The position numbers were made by a program, and so were the translations under genes. A stretch of DNA of 64,000 nucleotides from Paenibacillus radicis (ex Xue et al. 2023) (GTDB lineage Bacteria; Bacillota; Bacilli; Paenibacillales; NBRC-103111), in contig NZ_JANQBD010000008.1 of the NCBI RefSeq assembly GCF_024722015.1, forward strand, positions 124,001-188,000, read 5' to 3'. The notes under the pieces are model-generated. The model worked only from the letters and a program-made list of their open reading frames with translations. It did no database searches and was not told the DNA's origin. Of this stretch, positions 33,771 to 42,563 are shown one piece after another. Every line of letters begins with the position of its first letter. Within the stretch, counting starts at the first letter, position 1.

Positions 33771-34316
33771 CTATTTTGACTTGTCGTTTAACAAAAGTTT
33801 CTTTACCTCTTGCCAATTATTAACTCGTAAGTACCTTGTTTCATGGATATTATGCGGTGCAGTAAATAAAAGTCCCTGTCCAATAAATCGCTCAATATTT
33901 TTAGGACTATCGTCAATAAGATAATCCGCACGAATGATACTTTTATCACCGCAGAACACGAAATTCCTATCTGTTAAAAAGGGAAAGTGTTCTTTAAGCC
34001 ATTCATATTTTGCTGTAAACGATGAAGGATGTTCCATAGCGGCGGTTACAATAAAAATTTCATACTGCTCGCTTAGGTCTTTGATAACTTCTTGACTTCC
34101 ATCAATGACGGCCAAATCACGGAAAAATATTGAGTCATCAACATATGCAAGAATTTCCTTAGAAATATGAGGACGTATGTTCCAAAGTCTTGTTCCATAC
34201 AAATCTTCTTTAGTCAAAGTTTCACTAAAATCTTTATTGTATAAATTCAAATGCTTAAAGTGAAAGTCTGCGATTACTTCGTCCATATCTATTGCTATCC
34301 GTTTCAACGTCAACAC
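33771..34316 (-). CDS. 5'(3')-deoxyribonucleotidase (NT5C/HAD family)
   Basis: 181 residues. RIAIDMDEVIADF is the HAD nucleophile motif (DxD with D-E), IFIVTAAMEHPSS motif II Thr, and DYLIDDSPKNIERF motif IV aspartates, matching the NT5C group that dephosphorylates deoxyribonucleoside monophosphates. Cytoplasmic. The gene ends only about 14 bp from the outer end of the IS110 element, which did not damage it. The NUDIX gene lies just upstream on the same strand, so the two may form a nucleotide-cleaning pair. Confidence 0.9.
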   Translation of the reverse strand: MLTLKRIAIDMDEVIADFHFKHLNLYNKDFSETLTKEDLYGTRLWNIRPHISKEILAYVDDSIFFRDLAVIDGSQEVIKDLSEQYEIFIVTAAMEHPSSFTAKYEWLKEHFPFLTDRNFVFCGDKSIIRADYLIDDSPKNIERFIGQGLLFTAPHNIHETRYLRVNNWQEVKKLLLNDKSK

Positions 34317-34360
34317 CCCCTGCGGCTACCGATGTAATTAGGCTATCTGTGTCCCATTAG

Positions 34361-34765
34361 TTAAGTGACTTTAAGGCTTAAAGCTTCGATTACCTTAGAT
34401 ACGTGCAAGTCGTCTTTTAATTCATTAATTGATCTCCATCTGACATCACTGAGAGTTTGCTTATCAACGGGTAATTCGGGGTCGAAGCCCAGACTAGGTA
34501 ACTCGTCTTCATCAATTAATTCAAGCAGATAACAATTTTCCGTTCCTCCAGTATATCTATGGGTGAATAGAAACTTCACTACTCTACAAGATAAGTTGAC
34601 TTCTTCTTTCACTTCACGAATAACGGCTTGTTCGAATGTCTCACCGTTCTCCAATCCACCACCTGGCAGGGTCCAAAATTCCCTATCCTTGTATACCTCC
34701 TGCACCATAAGAATATCATTATCTTTGATGATAGCTCCAAATGCTCGGGGTCTTTCGCCGTTCAT
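34361..34765 (-). CDS. NUDIX hydrolase
   Basis: 134 residues from MNGERPRAFGAIIK, chosen because AAGGAGGAG lies 7 nt before it; the frame extends 41 codons upstream without a ribosome site or homology-like sequence. The Nudix box is GGLENGETFEQAVIREVKEE, complete with the REVxEE helix. Hydrolyses a nucleoside diphosphate linked to another moiety; substrate unknown. Transcribed toward the NT5C gene with a 45-bp gap. Confidence 0.92.
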   Translation of the reverse strand: MNGERPRAFGAIIKDNDILMVQEVYKDREFWTLPGGGLENGETFEQAVIREVKEEVNLSCRVVKFLFTHRYTGGTENCYLLELIDEDELPSLGFDPELPVDKQTLSDVRWRSINELKDDLHVSKVIEALSLKVT

Positions 34766-35020
34766 AAGCTTCTCCTCCTTCAAAGTTGCAAATATAAAAA
34801 CAACATGCACTGCCACTGATTTGTCACCGGCAGCCTGCTGTGATTGTGCTATCGTACCTTGCGCTTTGACAGTAATGTGAGGCTCCACAACATCGTTAAG
34901 ACGATTACTAGGCCAACGAATACGATATGCTGCTATTTTTTCTTTATATTCATCTGGCGGGACAATCCCAATGAAATTAATCCTTGTATTATATATAGTC
35001 GTCCGACACCTCTCGAGCCA

Positions 35021-35069
35021 TCAATAAATCTAAAACTCCCTGCTAGGCAAGGAGTTTTAGATTTATTGA
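35021..35069. terminator. Strong bidirectional terminator
   Basis: A perfect 19-bp stem, TCAATAAATCTAAAACTCC (35021-35039) with GGAGTTTTAGATTTATTGA (35051-35069), 11-nt loop. It ends the DinB gene on the minus strand. Confidence 0.85.
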
Positions 35070-35099
35070 TTTAATTTAGAGTCATACACTGAATCACCG

Positions 35100-35588
35100 T
35101 TATTGTTCGTCCGCGCTGGGTCCGTATATCCCTGGAACCGGTATTCCGAGCAACCGGAGATAGACCGTCAACTGACCCCGATGATGATAAACGTGATTGA
35201 ACATCAGTGTACGCACCATGTCGATCCGGGGCGCTTCCAAGACGGTCTCCCCCTTGCTGACGAGCTTCCAGGTATCCCTTAGCCCGTCTTCTCTCCATTC
35301 CCGAAGCTTGCTTTCAGCGAGAGACACACTCCATTCCAGCGCTTCGAGCAGTTCTTGCCGTGTGGTCGGCTCCGGCAGCGGAACGACCGGAACTTCGCTG
35401 ACCGCCTCGTCCAATAATAGAGCCAGCCCTCCGGGCACGCCTGCTGCGTGTAGGGCGAGCTGTCCTAAAGACATCGATCTCGGGTGCGGTCTCCAAGAGA
35501 ATTTGTCTTCTGGGAGCCTTTCGAGAAGCGATCGCGTCGATTCGGCTTCCCTTTTCAATTCGCCGCTCCAATCCTCAATAACATTCAT
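35100..35588 (-). CDS. DinB-family protein
   Basis: 162 residues, four-helix DinB/YfiT fold: LLERLPEDKFSWRPHPRSMSLGQLALHAAG holds the first His, and MLFNHVYHHRGQLTVYLRLLG the two further metal-binding His of the family. Members are thiol transferases or hydrolases (for example bacillithiol-dependent), and some are DNA-damage induced. GGAGGATATT precedes the start. GC-rich compared with the neighbours at 33.8-34.8 kb. Confidence 0.9.
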   Translation of the reverse strand: MNVIEDWSGELKREAESTRSLLERLPEDKFSWRPHPRSMSLGQLALHAAGVPGGLALLLDEAVSEVPVVPLPEPTTRQELLEALEWSVSLAESKLREWREDGLRDTWKLVSKGETVLEAPRIDMVRTLMFNHVYHHRGQLTVYLRLLGIPVPGIYGPSADEQ

Positions 35589-35693
35589 AATAATATCCTC
35601 CTCTGGCCAAGGCCGTTCATCACCTCAATCCTATCACGTCATGCGCGCGAACGTTTCTTACGGATTGCGAAATTCGTCTCCAGCAGATTGAGA

Positions 35694-36314
35694 TTACGCG
35701 GCGATTTGCTTAAGGACCTCCAGTGTTACCCGGTCCACAAATTTACTGAACTTCTCTTTTCCTTTAGCATTCTCTTTATAAAAACTAATGATATTGGTAA
35801 CGGACTGCACAAGCTGCTCTTGGGCGATCCCTGACAAAAGAAGCTTTCCTACTGATGCTTTTAGGCTCTTAGGTTCACCTCCAACGTAAACATCAAAGGT
35901 CTCCTTCATTTTTACAACTCCAATATCTTTAAGCATCGGTTCGCTTGTACCGAGTGCACACCCTGCATAGCCTACTTTGATAGGAATTGGCGTTTCGATC
36001 CCGGCGACTGCTTTATTCAGTATGTGTGCCATCTCCAACCCTGCTTCTTCAGCGCCCCTGCAGAAATTGCAGGCAATTAGACTTTTAACACTAAAACCTG
36101 CAGAGTAGATCTCCAATCCGATCTTTTGTAGGTTATTTTTAACGTCTTCGACCCTATCGGTATCGACTTCTACATACATTTGTTTGAATGAAGTCATTTC
36201 AATCTTGCTGCCGGGTCCTGCAAGTGTACCAATCGCGGCTAATTGCTCCGCTGTAAACAGGCTTCCTCCGACTTGAATCGGGGGTGAAACGGCAATTTTT
36301 ATTTTCTCTCCCAT
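35694..36314 (-). CDS. Small nitrite/sulfite reductase-like protein
   Basis: 206 residues from MGEKIKIAVSPP, where AAAAGGAGGATG precedes the ATG; the open frame continues 60 codons upstream over a gene scrap. The ferredoxin-like half-domain (EMTSFKQMYVEVDTDRVEDV) and the siroheme-4Fe4S region (SLIACNFCRGAEEAGLEMA, KVGYAGCALGTSEPMLKDIG) parallel sulfite/nitrite reductase hemoproteins. Only C82, C85 and C119 are seen in place of the usual four-cysteine pattern, so the cluster may be altered or lost. Cytoplasmic; partners not evident. Confidence 0.7.
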   Translation of the reverse strand: MGEKIKIAVSPPIQVGGSLFTAEQLAAIGTLAGPGSKIEMTSFKQMYVEVDTDRVEDVKNNLQKIGLEIYSAGFSVKSLIACNFCRGAEEAGLEMAHILNKAVAGIETPIPIKVGYAGCALGTSEPMLKDIGVVKMKETFDVYVGGEPKSLKASVGKLLLSGIAQEQLVQSVTNIISFYKENAKGKEKFSKFVDRVTLEVLKQIAA

Positions 36315-36351
36315 GCGTTCATCCTCCTTTTTATATTTATTAATTGCACAT

Positions 36352-36534
36352 TCACAACAAACTGACTGTGAAAACTTCCCCATTGTGCTGGAACTGTCCC
36401 CATATCTTATAAATTCCAGTTTTCGGGAAGGATGTCGCAAATTTGGCATCAGGCCCCGTCGCTTTTTCCTCCAGTGGGTGCACATGCCGTTCATCCCTTC
36501 CTTTGAGTTCGTATTGCCGCAAGTGTACTCCCAT
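36352..36534 (-). pseudogene. C-terminal scrap of a FixH/YtkA-like secreted protein
   Basis: The minus strand reads HVHPLEEKATGPDAKFATSF and FPKTGIYKIWGQFQHNGEVF, which I recognise as the end of Bacillales extracytoplasmic proteins with a YtkA/FixH-like or copper-handling beta domain. No signal peptide or N-terminal domain precedes it, so the 5' part was lost. It overlaps the upstream extension of the sulfite-reductase-like frame. Confidence 0.55.
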
Positions 36535-36545
36535 ATCCTATAACA

Positions 36546-36567
36546 CGGCCAAACTTGTGTTTGGCCG
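36546..36567. terminator. Hairpin after the MFS gene
   Basis: CGGCCAAAC (36546-36554) and GTTTGGCCG (36559-36567), loop TTGT, 20 bp beyond the MFS stop. No T-run, so strength is unclear. Confidence 0.5.
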
Positions 36568-36586
36568 GTAGTATAGTCGTTAACTC

Positions 36587-38032
36587 TTACATCGCTGAGG
36601 ATGTACTGTGATCTGCATGTTTCGGAGTACGAATAAACAATAGGGCAAGCAAGGCTCCTGCTGCTGCTATTACACCTGACCAGAAAAATGCAGCTTGAAA
36701 TCCGAGGTTTAGCGCTACAACCTGATCTAAGGTTTCGTTTGTCGCAGTAGTCGCTCCAGCGATGGCGACCATAGCTGCCAGTCCGATCGCGGAACCTATT
36801 TGATAACTGGTATTCGCCAAACCTGAAGCAAGACCGGCTTCCTCCGGTTTTGCACCCGACATGGCAGCTATCGTCGCCGGGATATAAGCAAGCGACATTC
36901 CTAATGCACCAAGCAATGATGCAAGTAACACATGAGAAACAAAATTCCCGCCTACCGGTGTATTTCCGGCGAAAATGAACAAGGAAACGGAGAGTGCAAT
37001 TAATCCTAACACCATGTTCATTTTAAATCCGAATTTTGCAATCATTTTGCCCATGAGTCCAACCATGAGAATCATAATGAAGACCGTCATGGGGAGTAAA
37101 CCGAGTCCCCCAGCAAATGCAGAATACTTTAATACTTGCTGTAAGTATAAATTCAGAAAAAACCATAACGGGATCCAGGCACCCGATAGTGCGATTAATG
37201 CAAGATTACCCGCCAATAAATTCGGAACGGAGAAAATACGGAGAGGTACTAATGGTTCTTTTTTTATTGATTGAATAATAAGGAACAATATGAATAAAAC
37301 AACTGATATCCCTAAGAACCAAACGGTTGTTGAGGAGCTCCATCCATTATGCTCTGCAGTAACAATACCGTATACCGCCATGACTAAAGCACCTGTAACC
37401 GATAAAGCTCCGGTCATATCAACAGTGCCCTTTCTGCGTACACCCGCAGACAAGAGTCTGGATGACATCAAAAGAACGATAAGTCCAACTGGGACGTTGA
37501 TTAAGAAAGTCCACTGCCAGCTTAACCATTCTGTGATGATACCTCCTAAAAACACACCCGCTGTTCCTCCTGCTGCTGCCGAAGCACCCCAAAACCCTAA
37601 AGCTTTACCTAGTTCCTTCGGGTTACCATTAAATAGAATCATCACAATGGTAAGCGCTGCTGGCGCAATCAATGCGGATCCGAATCCTTGCAAAGCACGC
37701 CCTACATTTAATGATCCTTCATTCCATGCGACACCTGCTAATAGTGACGCTACCGTAAGAATCAGGAAGCCGAGCATAAAGATGCGCCGTTGTCCGAATA
37801 AATCCGATAGCCTTCCGCCAAGTAACAGAAATCCGCCAAAGAAAATAACGTAGGCGTTGAAAACCCATTGAAGACTTGCTTGTGTATATCCTAGAGCATC
37901 TTTAATAGCAGGTAATGCAACCCCGATGATGGACGTATCCATAATAACCATGAAATTAGCCAGACATAATAACGCCAAAGCACTCCAACGCCGTGGATCA
38001 GGTAATCCCGCTGCTTGCGCTTGATTCGCCAT
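36587..38032 (-). CDS. MFS drug transporter, DHA2 (EmrB/QacA-like)
   Basis: 481 residues, 14 predicted helices. ANFMVIMDTSIIGVALPAI is motif D1-like, GGRLSDLFGQRRIFMLG motif A, and GRALQGFGSALIAPAALTIV motif B, with motif C-like glycines in GFWGASAAAGGTAGVFLGG. Proton-driven export of hydrophobic drugs. GGAGGTAATTATT precedes the ATG. A good promoter with an internal GC-rich block lies at 38149-38176, but no linked regulator gene is adjacent. Confidence 0.93.
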   Translation of the reverse strand: MANQAQAAGLPDPRRWSALALLCLANFMVIMDTSIIGVALPAIKDALGYTQASLQWVFNAYVIFFGGFLLLGGRLSDLFGQRRIFMLGFLILTVASLLAGVAWNEGSLNVGRALQGFGSALIAPAALTIVMILFNGNPKELGKALGFWGASAAAGGTAGVFLGGIITEWLSWQWTFLINVPVGLIVLLMSSRLLSAGVRRKGTVDMTGALSVTGALVMAVYGIVTAEHNGWSSSTTVWFLGISVVLFILFLIIQSIKKEPLVPLRIFSVPNLLAGNLALIALSGAWIPLWFFLNLYLQQVLKYSAFAGGLGLLPMTVFIMILMVGLMGKMIAKFGFKMNMVLGLIALSVSLFIFAGNTPVGGNFVSHVLLASLLGALGMSLAYIPATIAAMSGAKPEEAGLASGLANTSYQIGSAIGLAAMVAIAGATTATNETLDQVVALNLGFQAAFFWSGVIAAAGALLALLFIRTPKHADHSTSSAM

Positions 38033-38148
38033 AATAATTACCTCCTTTTCTTATCAATACGGGGTTACGAGTTTACAACAGAGTCTCGTGACGGCCGTCC
38101 TGCCGAGCCCATTAATCAACTCTCCAACCATGTATTAACATTAAATAT

Positions 38149-38176
38149 AGTATACCCCCGTTACCTATATTGTCAA
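38149..38176 (-). promoter_or_regulatory. Promoter of the MFS gene
   Basis: Minus strand TTGACA (38176-38171), 16-bp spacer, TATACT (38154-38149). The spacer holds GTAACGGGGG, and TATAG/CTATA arms flank it, a possible repressor site. Confidence 0.65.
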
Positions 38177-38203
38177 CACATTAACTGAGTAGTTTGTACT
38201 AAA

Positions 38204-38220
38204 TTGTGTCATTGGACAAA
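38204..38220. repeat. Terminal fragment of MITE-like element
   Basis: ATTGTGTCATTGGACAA matches the right end of the element at 22368-22443 with its flank TGGACAA; no second end or interior is present. Confidence 0.45.
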
Positions 38221-38249
38221 TAATTAGTTAATTGCATACCTCCGCAGAA

Positions 38250-38295
38250 AGCAAAAAACAGTGGCAGCCTTGGAATTAAAACCCTGGCTGCCACT
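38250..38295 (-). terminator. Terminator of the ABC operon 38360-41884
   Basis: On the minus strand AGTGGCAGCC (38295-38286) pairs with GGCTGCCACT (38269-38260), followed by GTTTTTTGC. Confidence 0.8.
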
Positions 38296-38333
38296 TTATT
38301 ATCACTTATTCATTTATTGAAAGTATTTATTAA

Positions 38334-38355
38334 TTACGAGGTATAGCGAAGAGCC
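38334..38355. repeat. 22-bp inverted repeat, 3' side of ABC operon
   Basis: TTACGAGGTATAGCGAAGAGCC lies directly after the stop of the binding-protein gene and matches the complement of 41905-41926 at 21 of 22 positions. Confidence 0.75.
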
Positions 38356-38359
38356 CTTA

Positions 38360-39955
38360 TTATTTACCATTCTGAGCCTTGTAATTTTTTACATACTCGT
38401 CTTGAACTGCCTTGCCACCCTGATCCATGTACTGTTGTACTAATGTTTTGTACAGGCTATCCACTTCGGCTGGCTTAGCAACAATTAGTTTTGCAAGCAT
38501 TTGAGCTGAAAGATTCTTAAGTGCTGCATTGTTTTTTGCATCAGCTGCATTCGGTAATGAATAGAAGTATTGAGTATAATAGTCCACCATACCTACCTTT
38601 AAAGCATTCTCAGCATCCTTTTCATATCCAGGATATCCTGCAGAAATTGCAGCATTATTCTTCTGCTGATCACCAAGTTCGATACCGTTTGTAAGAATAT
38701 CATAGTCGAGGTTGTTTGCAACAGTCATCATCTTATCGCCTGTATTTGTTGTTCCTGTCTGTTTTGGAACACCATTAACCATGTTGTAGTCCACGCCTTC
38801 TTGACCGTTCTGGAGGAATAGGGTTACCTTTGGGTCAGCCATCCAGTTGAGGTACTGTATTGCAAGGTCAATATTCTTGCTTGTTTTAGGAATAATCATA
38901 TAAACACCATTTGGGCTGTACCCGTTTTTAGGATGTTTGCCTGCATCATTCTGCCATGGATCGATAGGAATAAGCTGAGCACCAGGAACGTTCTTTACAA
39001 GGTTGGCATAGGTGCCGGGAGCTGTCCTGTACGGACCATCCCAGTTAGTCTGGAATGCTCCGACTTTTCCATTGGAAATATCTGCATCCAACAGTTTTCC
39101 ATCCTTGTCAGTTGCGAAATTCGGGCTAACCAAGCCTGCATTATACATCTTGTTCGTATATTGAACAGCTTTATCAAACCCTGGCATATTCCAGTTTGCT
39201 AACCAGATAGGTTGTGGTTGAAGTGTAGCAAACTGTTCTTCAGTAAGGTTAGATGGTCTAAAGGCTTCTGGGATATAGCTCAATCCGGGATTTAAAGGTT
39301 GTAGGGAATAACCATAAGGAATAACACCGGTTACATTTCCAGGGTTTTTCTCTTTGAATGCAACCATGGTGTTATAGAACTGTTCCGGTGTAGTGGGAAC
39401 AGGAAGACCCAGTTTATCGAGCCAGTCTTTACGGATAAAAGTATTTGAACCTGCGAGAACAGTTCTCTTGCCCGGTACAGAATACTGCTTGCCATTAAAT
39501 TTGCCATACTTTAATACATCATCGCCAAGATACTTTGTAAGAATAGGTCCATGCTGCTTGAGTACTGAATCAAGCTCTGCCAAACCACCCTGCTGTACAT
39601 AATTATAAACAACACCCTGGTTGTATGTGTAGGAAATGTCAGGTGCCTGGCCTGCTGCCATCAATACGTTCAACTTGTCTACTTCCTGGGCTCTAGGTAC
39701 TGAAACAAAGTTTACTGTGGCATTAAACTGCTTGCCGAAATTATCGTTGATATACTTTGTCCAGAAGTTATTATTCAAATCCGGCTGACCAGGTTTGCCT
39801 CTGTCGAAAACTTCGACAGTTAATGTTCGATGTTCTTTTGTAGTGACTGCTGCCCCATTTTGTGTGCCGCTTGATGAATTACTCTGACAGCCGGCCAACG
39901 CAATTGTTAGCGCTGCCAAAGAAACACAGATAGATCTTTGTGCCGTTACCTTCAA
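38360..39955 (-). CDS. Sugar ABC transporter binding lipoprotein (LplA-like)
   Basis: 531 residues from a TTG start (LKVTAQRS) with AAAAGGAGTGG upstream; an ATG 24 codons earlier lacks a site. Signal peptide with lipobox LTIALAGC, then an extracellular solute-binding family 1 protein of the large LplA type: VDKLNVLMAAGQAPDISYTY, LDKLGLPVPTTPEQFYNTM and the IPKTSKNIDLAIQYLNWMA block. It binds an oligosaccharide outside and delivers it to the permeases encoded upstream. The degraded GH43 gene nearby hints at xylo- or arabino-oligosaccharides. Confidence 0.93.
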   Translation of the reverse strand: MKVTAQRSICVSLAALTIALAGCQSNSSSGTQNGAAVTTKEHRTLTVEVFDRGKPGQPDLNNNFWTKYINDNFGKQFNATVNFVSVPRAQEVDKLNVLMAAGQAPDISYTYNQGVVYNYVQQGGLAELDSVLKQHGPILTKYLGDDVLKYGKFNGKQYSVPGKRTVLAGSNTFIRKDWLDKLGLPVPTTPEQFYNTMVAFKEKNPGNVTGVIPYGYSLQPLNPGLSYIPEAFRPSNLTEEQFATLQPQPIWLANWNMPGFDKAVQYTNKMYNAGLVSPNFATDKDGKLLDADISNGKVGAFQTNWDGPYRTAPGTYANLVKNVPGAQLIPIDPWQNDAGKHPKNGYSPNGVYMIIPKTSKNIDLAIQYLNWMADPKVTLFLQNGQEGVDYNMVNGVPKQTGTTNTGDKMMTVANNLDYDILTNGIELGDQQKNNAAISAGYPGYEKDAENALKVGMVDYYTQYFYSLPNAADAKNNAALKNLSAQMLAKLIVAKPAEVDSLYKTLVQQYMDQGGKAVQDEYVKNYKAQNGK

Positions 39956-40041
39956 AGAAACCACTCCTTTTGTAAATTTGTAATTTAGCAATTTATATAA
40001 ATTCGCGAAATAGATTAAATACTCCATTTCACTTACCTACA

Positions 40042-40902
40042 TCAACCTTTAACGGCACCAATCATAATGCCAGATACAAAGTACTTCTGGAGCCACGGAT
40101 ATACTAAAAGAATCGGAACTGTACCAAACATAATACTTGCCGCTTTCAATGCCTCTGAAGGCAGATTTACATTGACATTCTCGCCCGACATTTGCTGCGA
40201 AATATTGATGACATTATACAGCTTAAGCTGTATCGTATACAGATTTTGGTCTGTAATGTAGAAAAGAGCATCCTGAAAATAATTCCACCTGAATACCGCA
40301 TATAGTAAACTGACTGTGGCAAGTGCTGGCTTAGAAAGAGGCAGCACAATCTTAAGCAGAATCTGCAGTTCGTTGCATCCGTCCAGGTGTGCAGCTTCCT
40401 CCAAGCTATCAGGTAAGCTCTGGAAGAACGATTTCAAAATGATCATATAGTAAACGCTCAACATACCCGGAAGAATAAGTGCAAATGGAGTATTTAAAAG
40501 ATTCAGATTCTTTACATTCAGATAATCCGGAATTAAACCACCGCTAAAATACATGGTAAACAGCATCATTAGCAATAAAGTATTTCTGCCCTTGAGTCTT
40601 TTTTTAGTCAGCGGGTAAGCCGCCAATATTGTAACCGTCAATGAAAGGAGCACAAATGCAACTGTCAGGATCACCGTATAAAACAATGAGTACAACATAC
40701 CGGCATCACCGAAAACAACTTTATAAGCTTCTATATTAAAGTCTATAGGATAGATGGTAACTGCCTGGGATATAATTGCCCTATTTGAGCTCAGTGATTG
40801 CGAAAGAATATAGAGAAAAGGAACCAGGCATATAAAAACCGCAATTAAAACTACAAATGCTGCTGTATAATCAACAATTCTATTTTTTATATTTTGTGAC
40901 AT
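40042..40902 (-). CDS. Carbohydrate ABC permease (LplC/YtcP-like)
   Basis: 286 residues from MSQNIKNR, where AAGGAGGAACTGACA precedes the ATG. Six membrane helices; the EAA loop is SLEEAAHLDGCNELQILLKIVLP (shown in part), followed by the conserved C-terminal VSGIMIGAVKG. Inner-membrane channel half, partner of the LplB-like product of 40916-41884, whose end it almost touches. No ATPase gene is present, so an MsmX-type shared ATPase elsewhere is expected. Confidence 0.93.
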   Translation of the reverse strand: MSQNIKNRIVDYTAAFVVLIAVFICLVPFLYILSQSLSSNRAIISQAVTIYPIDFNIEAYKVVFGDAGMLYSLFYTVILTVAFVLLSLTVTILAAYPLTKKRLKGRNTLLLMMLFTMYFSGGLIPDYLNVKNLNLLNTPFALILPGMLSVYYMIILKSFFQSLPDSLEEAAHLDGCNELQILLKIVLPLSKPALATVSLLYAVFRWNYFQDALFYITDQNLYTIQLKLYNVINISQQMSGENVNVNLPSEALKAASIMFGTVPILLVYPWLQKYFVSGIMIGAVKG

Positions 40903-40915
40903 TGTCAGTTCCTCC

Positions 40916-41884
40916 TTACCATATTCCATTTTCGCCTAATTTGCGTGTAATAAAGTTGGAAGTTACCAGAAATATTAAGCAAATTACAGACTGGAACAGG
41001 CCGACAGCTGCACCAACAGAAAAGTTCGCAGATTGGATACCTACACGATAAACATAGGTGCTGATAACGTCACCAAAGTCCATAACAAGGTTGTTTTGAA
41101 TGGTAAATGGACGGTCGAAGTTAATAGCCATAATATTACCGAGCTGCAGTATCAGAAGGATCGCAATGGTTGGTCTGATACCTGGCAGCGTAACATGCCA
41201 AATCTTCCTGAATCTTCCTGCACCATCTGCGTCAGCTGCTTCATACAACTGCTTGTCAATTCCCGTCATAGCAGCAAGATACAAAATTGTACCCCATCCT
41301 GCATTCTGCCATACTCCAACTAAAGCATAAGTTGCAACCCATGCATATTTGTCCGTGAGGAACGGTAACGGTTGTCCACCCATATGGCTAATTAATGTAT
41401 TTAACATCCCTGTAGGAGAAAGTAACTGAGCAACAATCCCGCCGATAATAACCCAGGAAAGGAAATGCGGCAGATACAGTATTGTCTGACTTACCTTCTT
41501 AAACTTATTCCATACCAGTTCATTTATTAAAATAGCCAAAATAATCGGTGCTGGAAATCCCACAAGCAAATCCAAACCGTTAAGCATCAAAGTGTTTCTA
41601 ACAACCTGAAAGAATTGTGGTGATGCAAAAATTTGCTTGAATGTTTCAAAATTATTCCAGGGACTCATGTTGACTCCCTGAAAAATGTTGTAATCCTTAA
41701 AAGCAATCTGTATGCCATACATGGGAGCATATTTAAATGTCAATAAATATGCAACAGGGATAATCAACATAAGGTAAAGTATAAAATCATATTTTATATA
41801 GTAAAAAAATCCTTTCTTTTTTTTCAGCGGCTTTCCAACACTATGCTTTTTATCCAGAGCAACACTACTATTCATTGCGTTCAT
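40916..41884 (-). CDS. Carbohydrate ABC permease (LplB-like)
   Basis: 322 residues. After a basic head (GKPLKKKKGFFYYI), six helices with LMLIIPVAYLLTFKYAPMYG and NNFETFKQIFASPQFFQVVRN, and EAA loop YEAADADGAGRFRKIWHVTL, ending TSNFITRKLGENGIW, all typical of LplB. First gene of the operon; GGAGGTTG before the ATG. The 22-bp inverted repeat copy lies in its 5' leader only about 20 bp upstream of the start. Confidence 0.93.
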   Translation of the reverse strand: MNAMNSSVALDKKHSVGKPLKKKKGFFYYIKYDFILYLMLIIPVAYLLTFKYAPMYGIQIAFKDYNIFQGVNMSPWNNFETFKQIFASPQFFQVVRNTLMLNGLDLLVGFPAPIILAILINELVWNKFKKVSQTILYLPHFLSWVIIGGIVAQLLSPTGMLNTLISHMGGQPLPFLTDKYAWVATYALVGVWQNAGWGTILYLAAMTGIDKQLYEAADADGAGRFRKIWHVTLPGIRPTIAILLILQLGNIMAINFDRPFTIQNNLVMDFGDVISTYVYRVGIQSANFSVGAAVGLFQSVICLIFLVTSNFITRKLGENGIW

Positions 41885-41904
41885 AAACTACAACCTCCAT
41901 TTAC

Positions 41905-41926
41905 GGCTCTTCGCTATACTTCGTAA
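41905..41926. repeat. 22-bp inverted repeat, 5' side of ABC operon
   Basis: GGCTCTTCGCTATACTTCGTAA, inverted relative to 38334-38355 with one mismatch. The two copies bracket the three-gene operon, one in the leader and one at the end of the transcript. Confidence 0.75.
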
Positions 41927-42026
41927 CTAAAGTTATGTTCAACGGATGGTAATGAACCGTCTTTTTTCATGGGTTTTAGCTCGGTACGATACGAACTAAG
42001 GTTGCACATTTTTCAACCTGACTATT

Positions 42027-42461
42027 TCAATTTGTATATTTCTTCAGTACATTGAGCAGGCCATCGTTGACCTTGCAGTTTTTGAACGCGAATGGTCGAT
42101 CTATGAAAAATCGATAGCAATTGACTTCCTCCATATCAGGGGCTTCCACCCACTGTCTGTCTGTAAAATGTGCCAAACACTATTCTCCTGTATGCGTTTG
42201 CACAATCGAATCATACCCGCACTTTTTCAGCGGATTTCTCGGGACGTGCCATGACGTAAGGGAGGGATTGTCCGGATGCAGTTCATAAGGATCATCATTC
42301 GTTTTCGACCTGGCCAGAGTGGCTGCGCGCCCATAACCCGGGAAGAAAGTCAAAACGGCTATGTAATAATCTTCTTCAACCCTACAAAAGTTCTGATCGG
42401 GATTCCCCCCCAGTACCGGATATTGAATGTTTGACACGGACATCACGCTCTCGCAGTTCAC
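42027..42461 (-). pseudogene. GH43 beta-xylosidase/arabinofuranosidase remnant
   Basis: The frame begins with IQYPVLGGNPDQNFCRVEED and YYIAVLTF, the start of GH43 beta-propellers, then jumps to SKTNDDPYELHPDNPSLTS and KKCGYDSIVQTHTGE, which normally lies some 180 residues later. The next codon is TAG where the family has Trp (GEWYL), and the frame continues CLAHFTDRQW to TGA at 42027. A large deletion and a nonsense change have killed the gene. It stands upstream of the ABC operon on the same strand. Confidence 0.75.
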
Positions 42462-42563
42462 TTGGTTAATTCAATGAATAAACTAAATGGCAGAGGCTAT
42501 GCCCACCCTCCTATTCTATGGAGGGGTTGTTTACGTTTTCATACCCTAATTGTAGTTCAGATT

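Noticed and set aside
38149..38176. CsoR-type copper operator in the MFS promoter
   Set aside because: The GGGGG block lacks the symmetrical counterpart of CsoR sites and no csoR gene is near.
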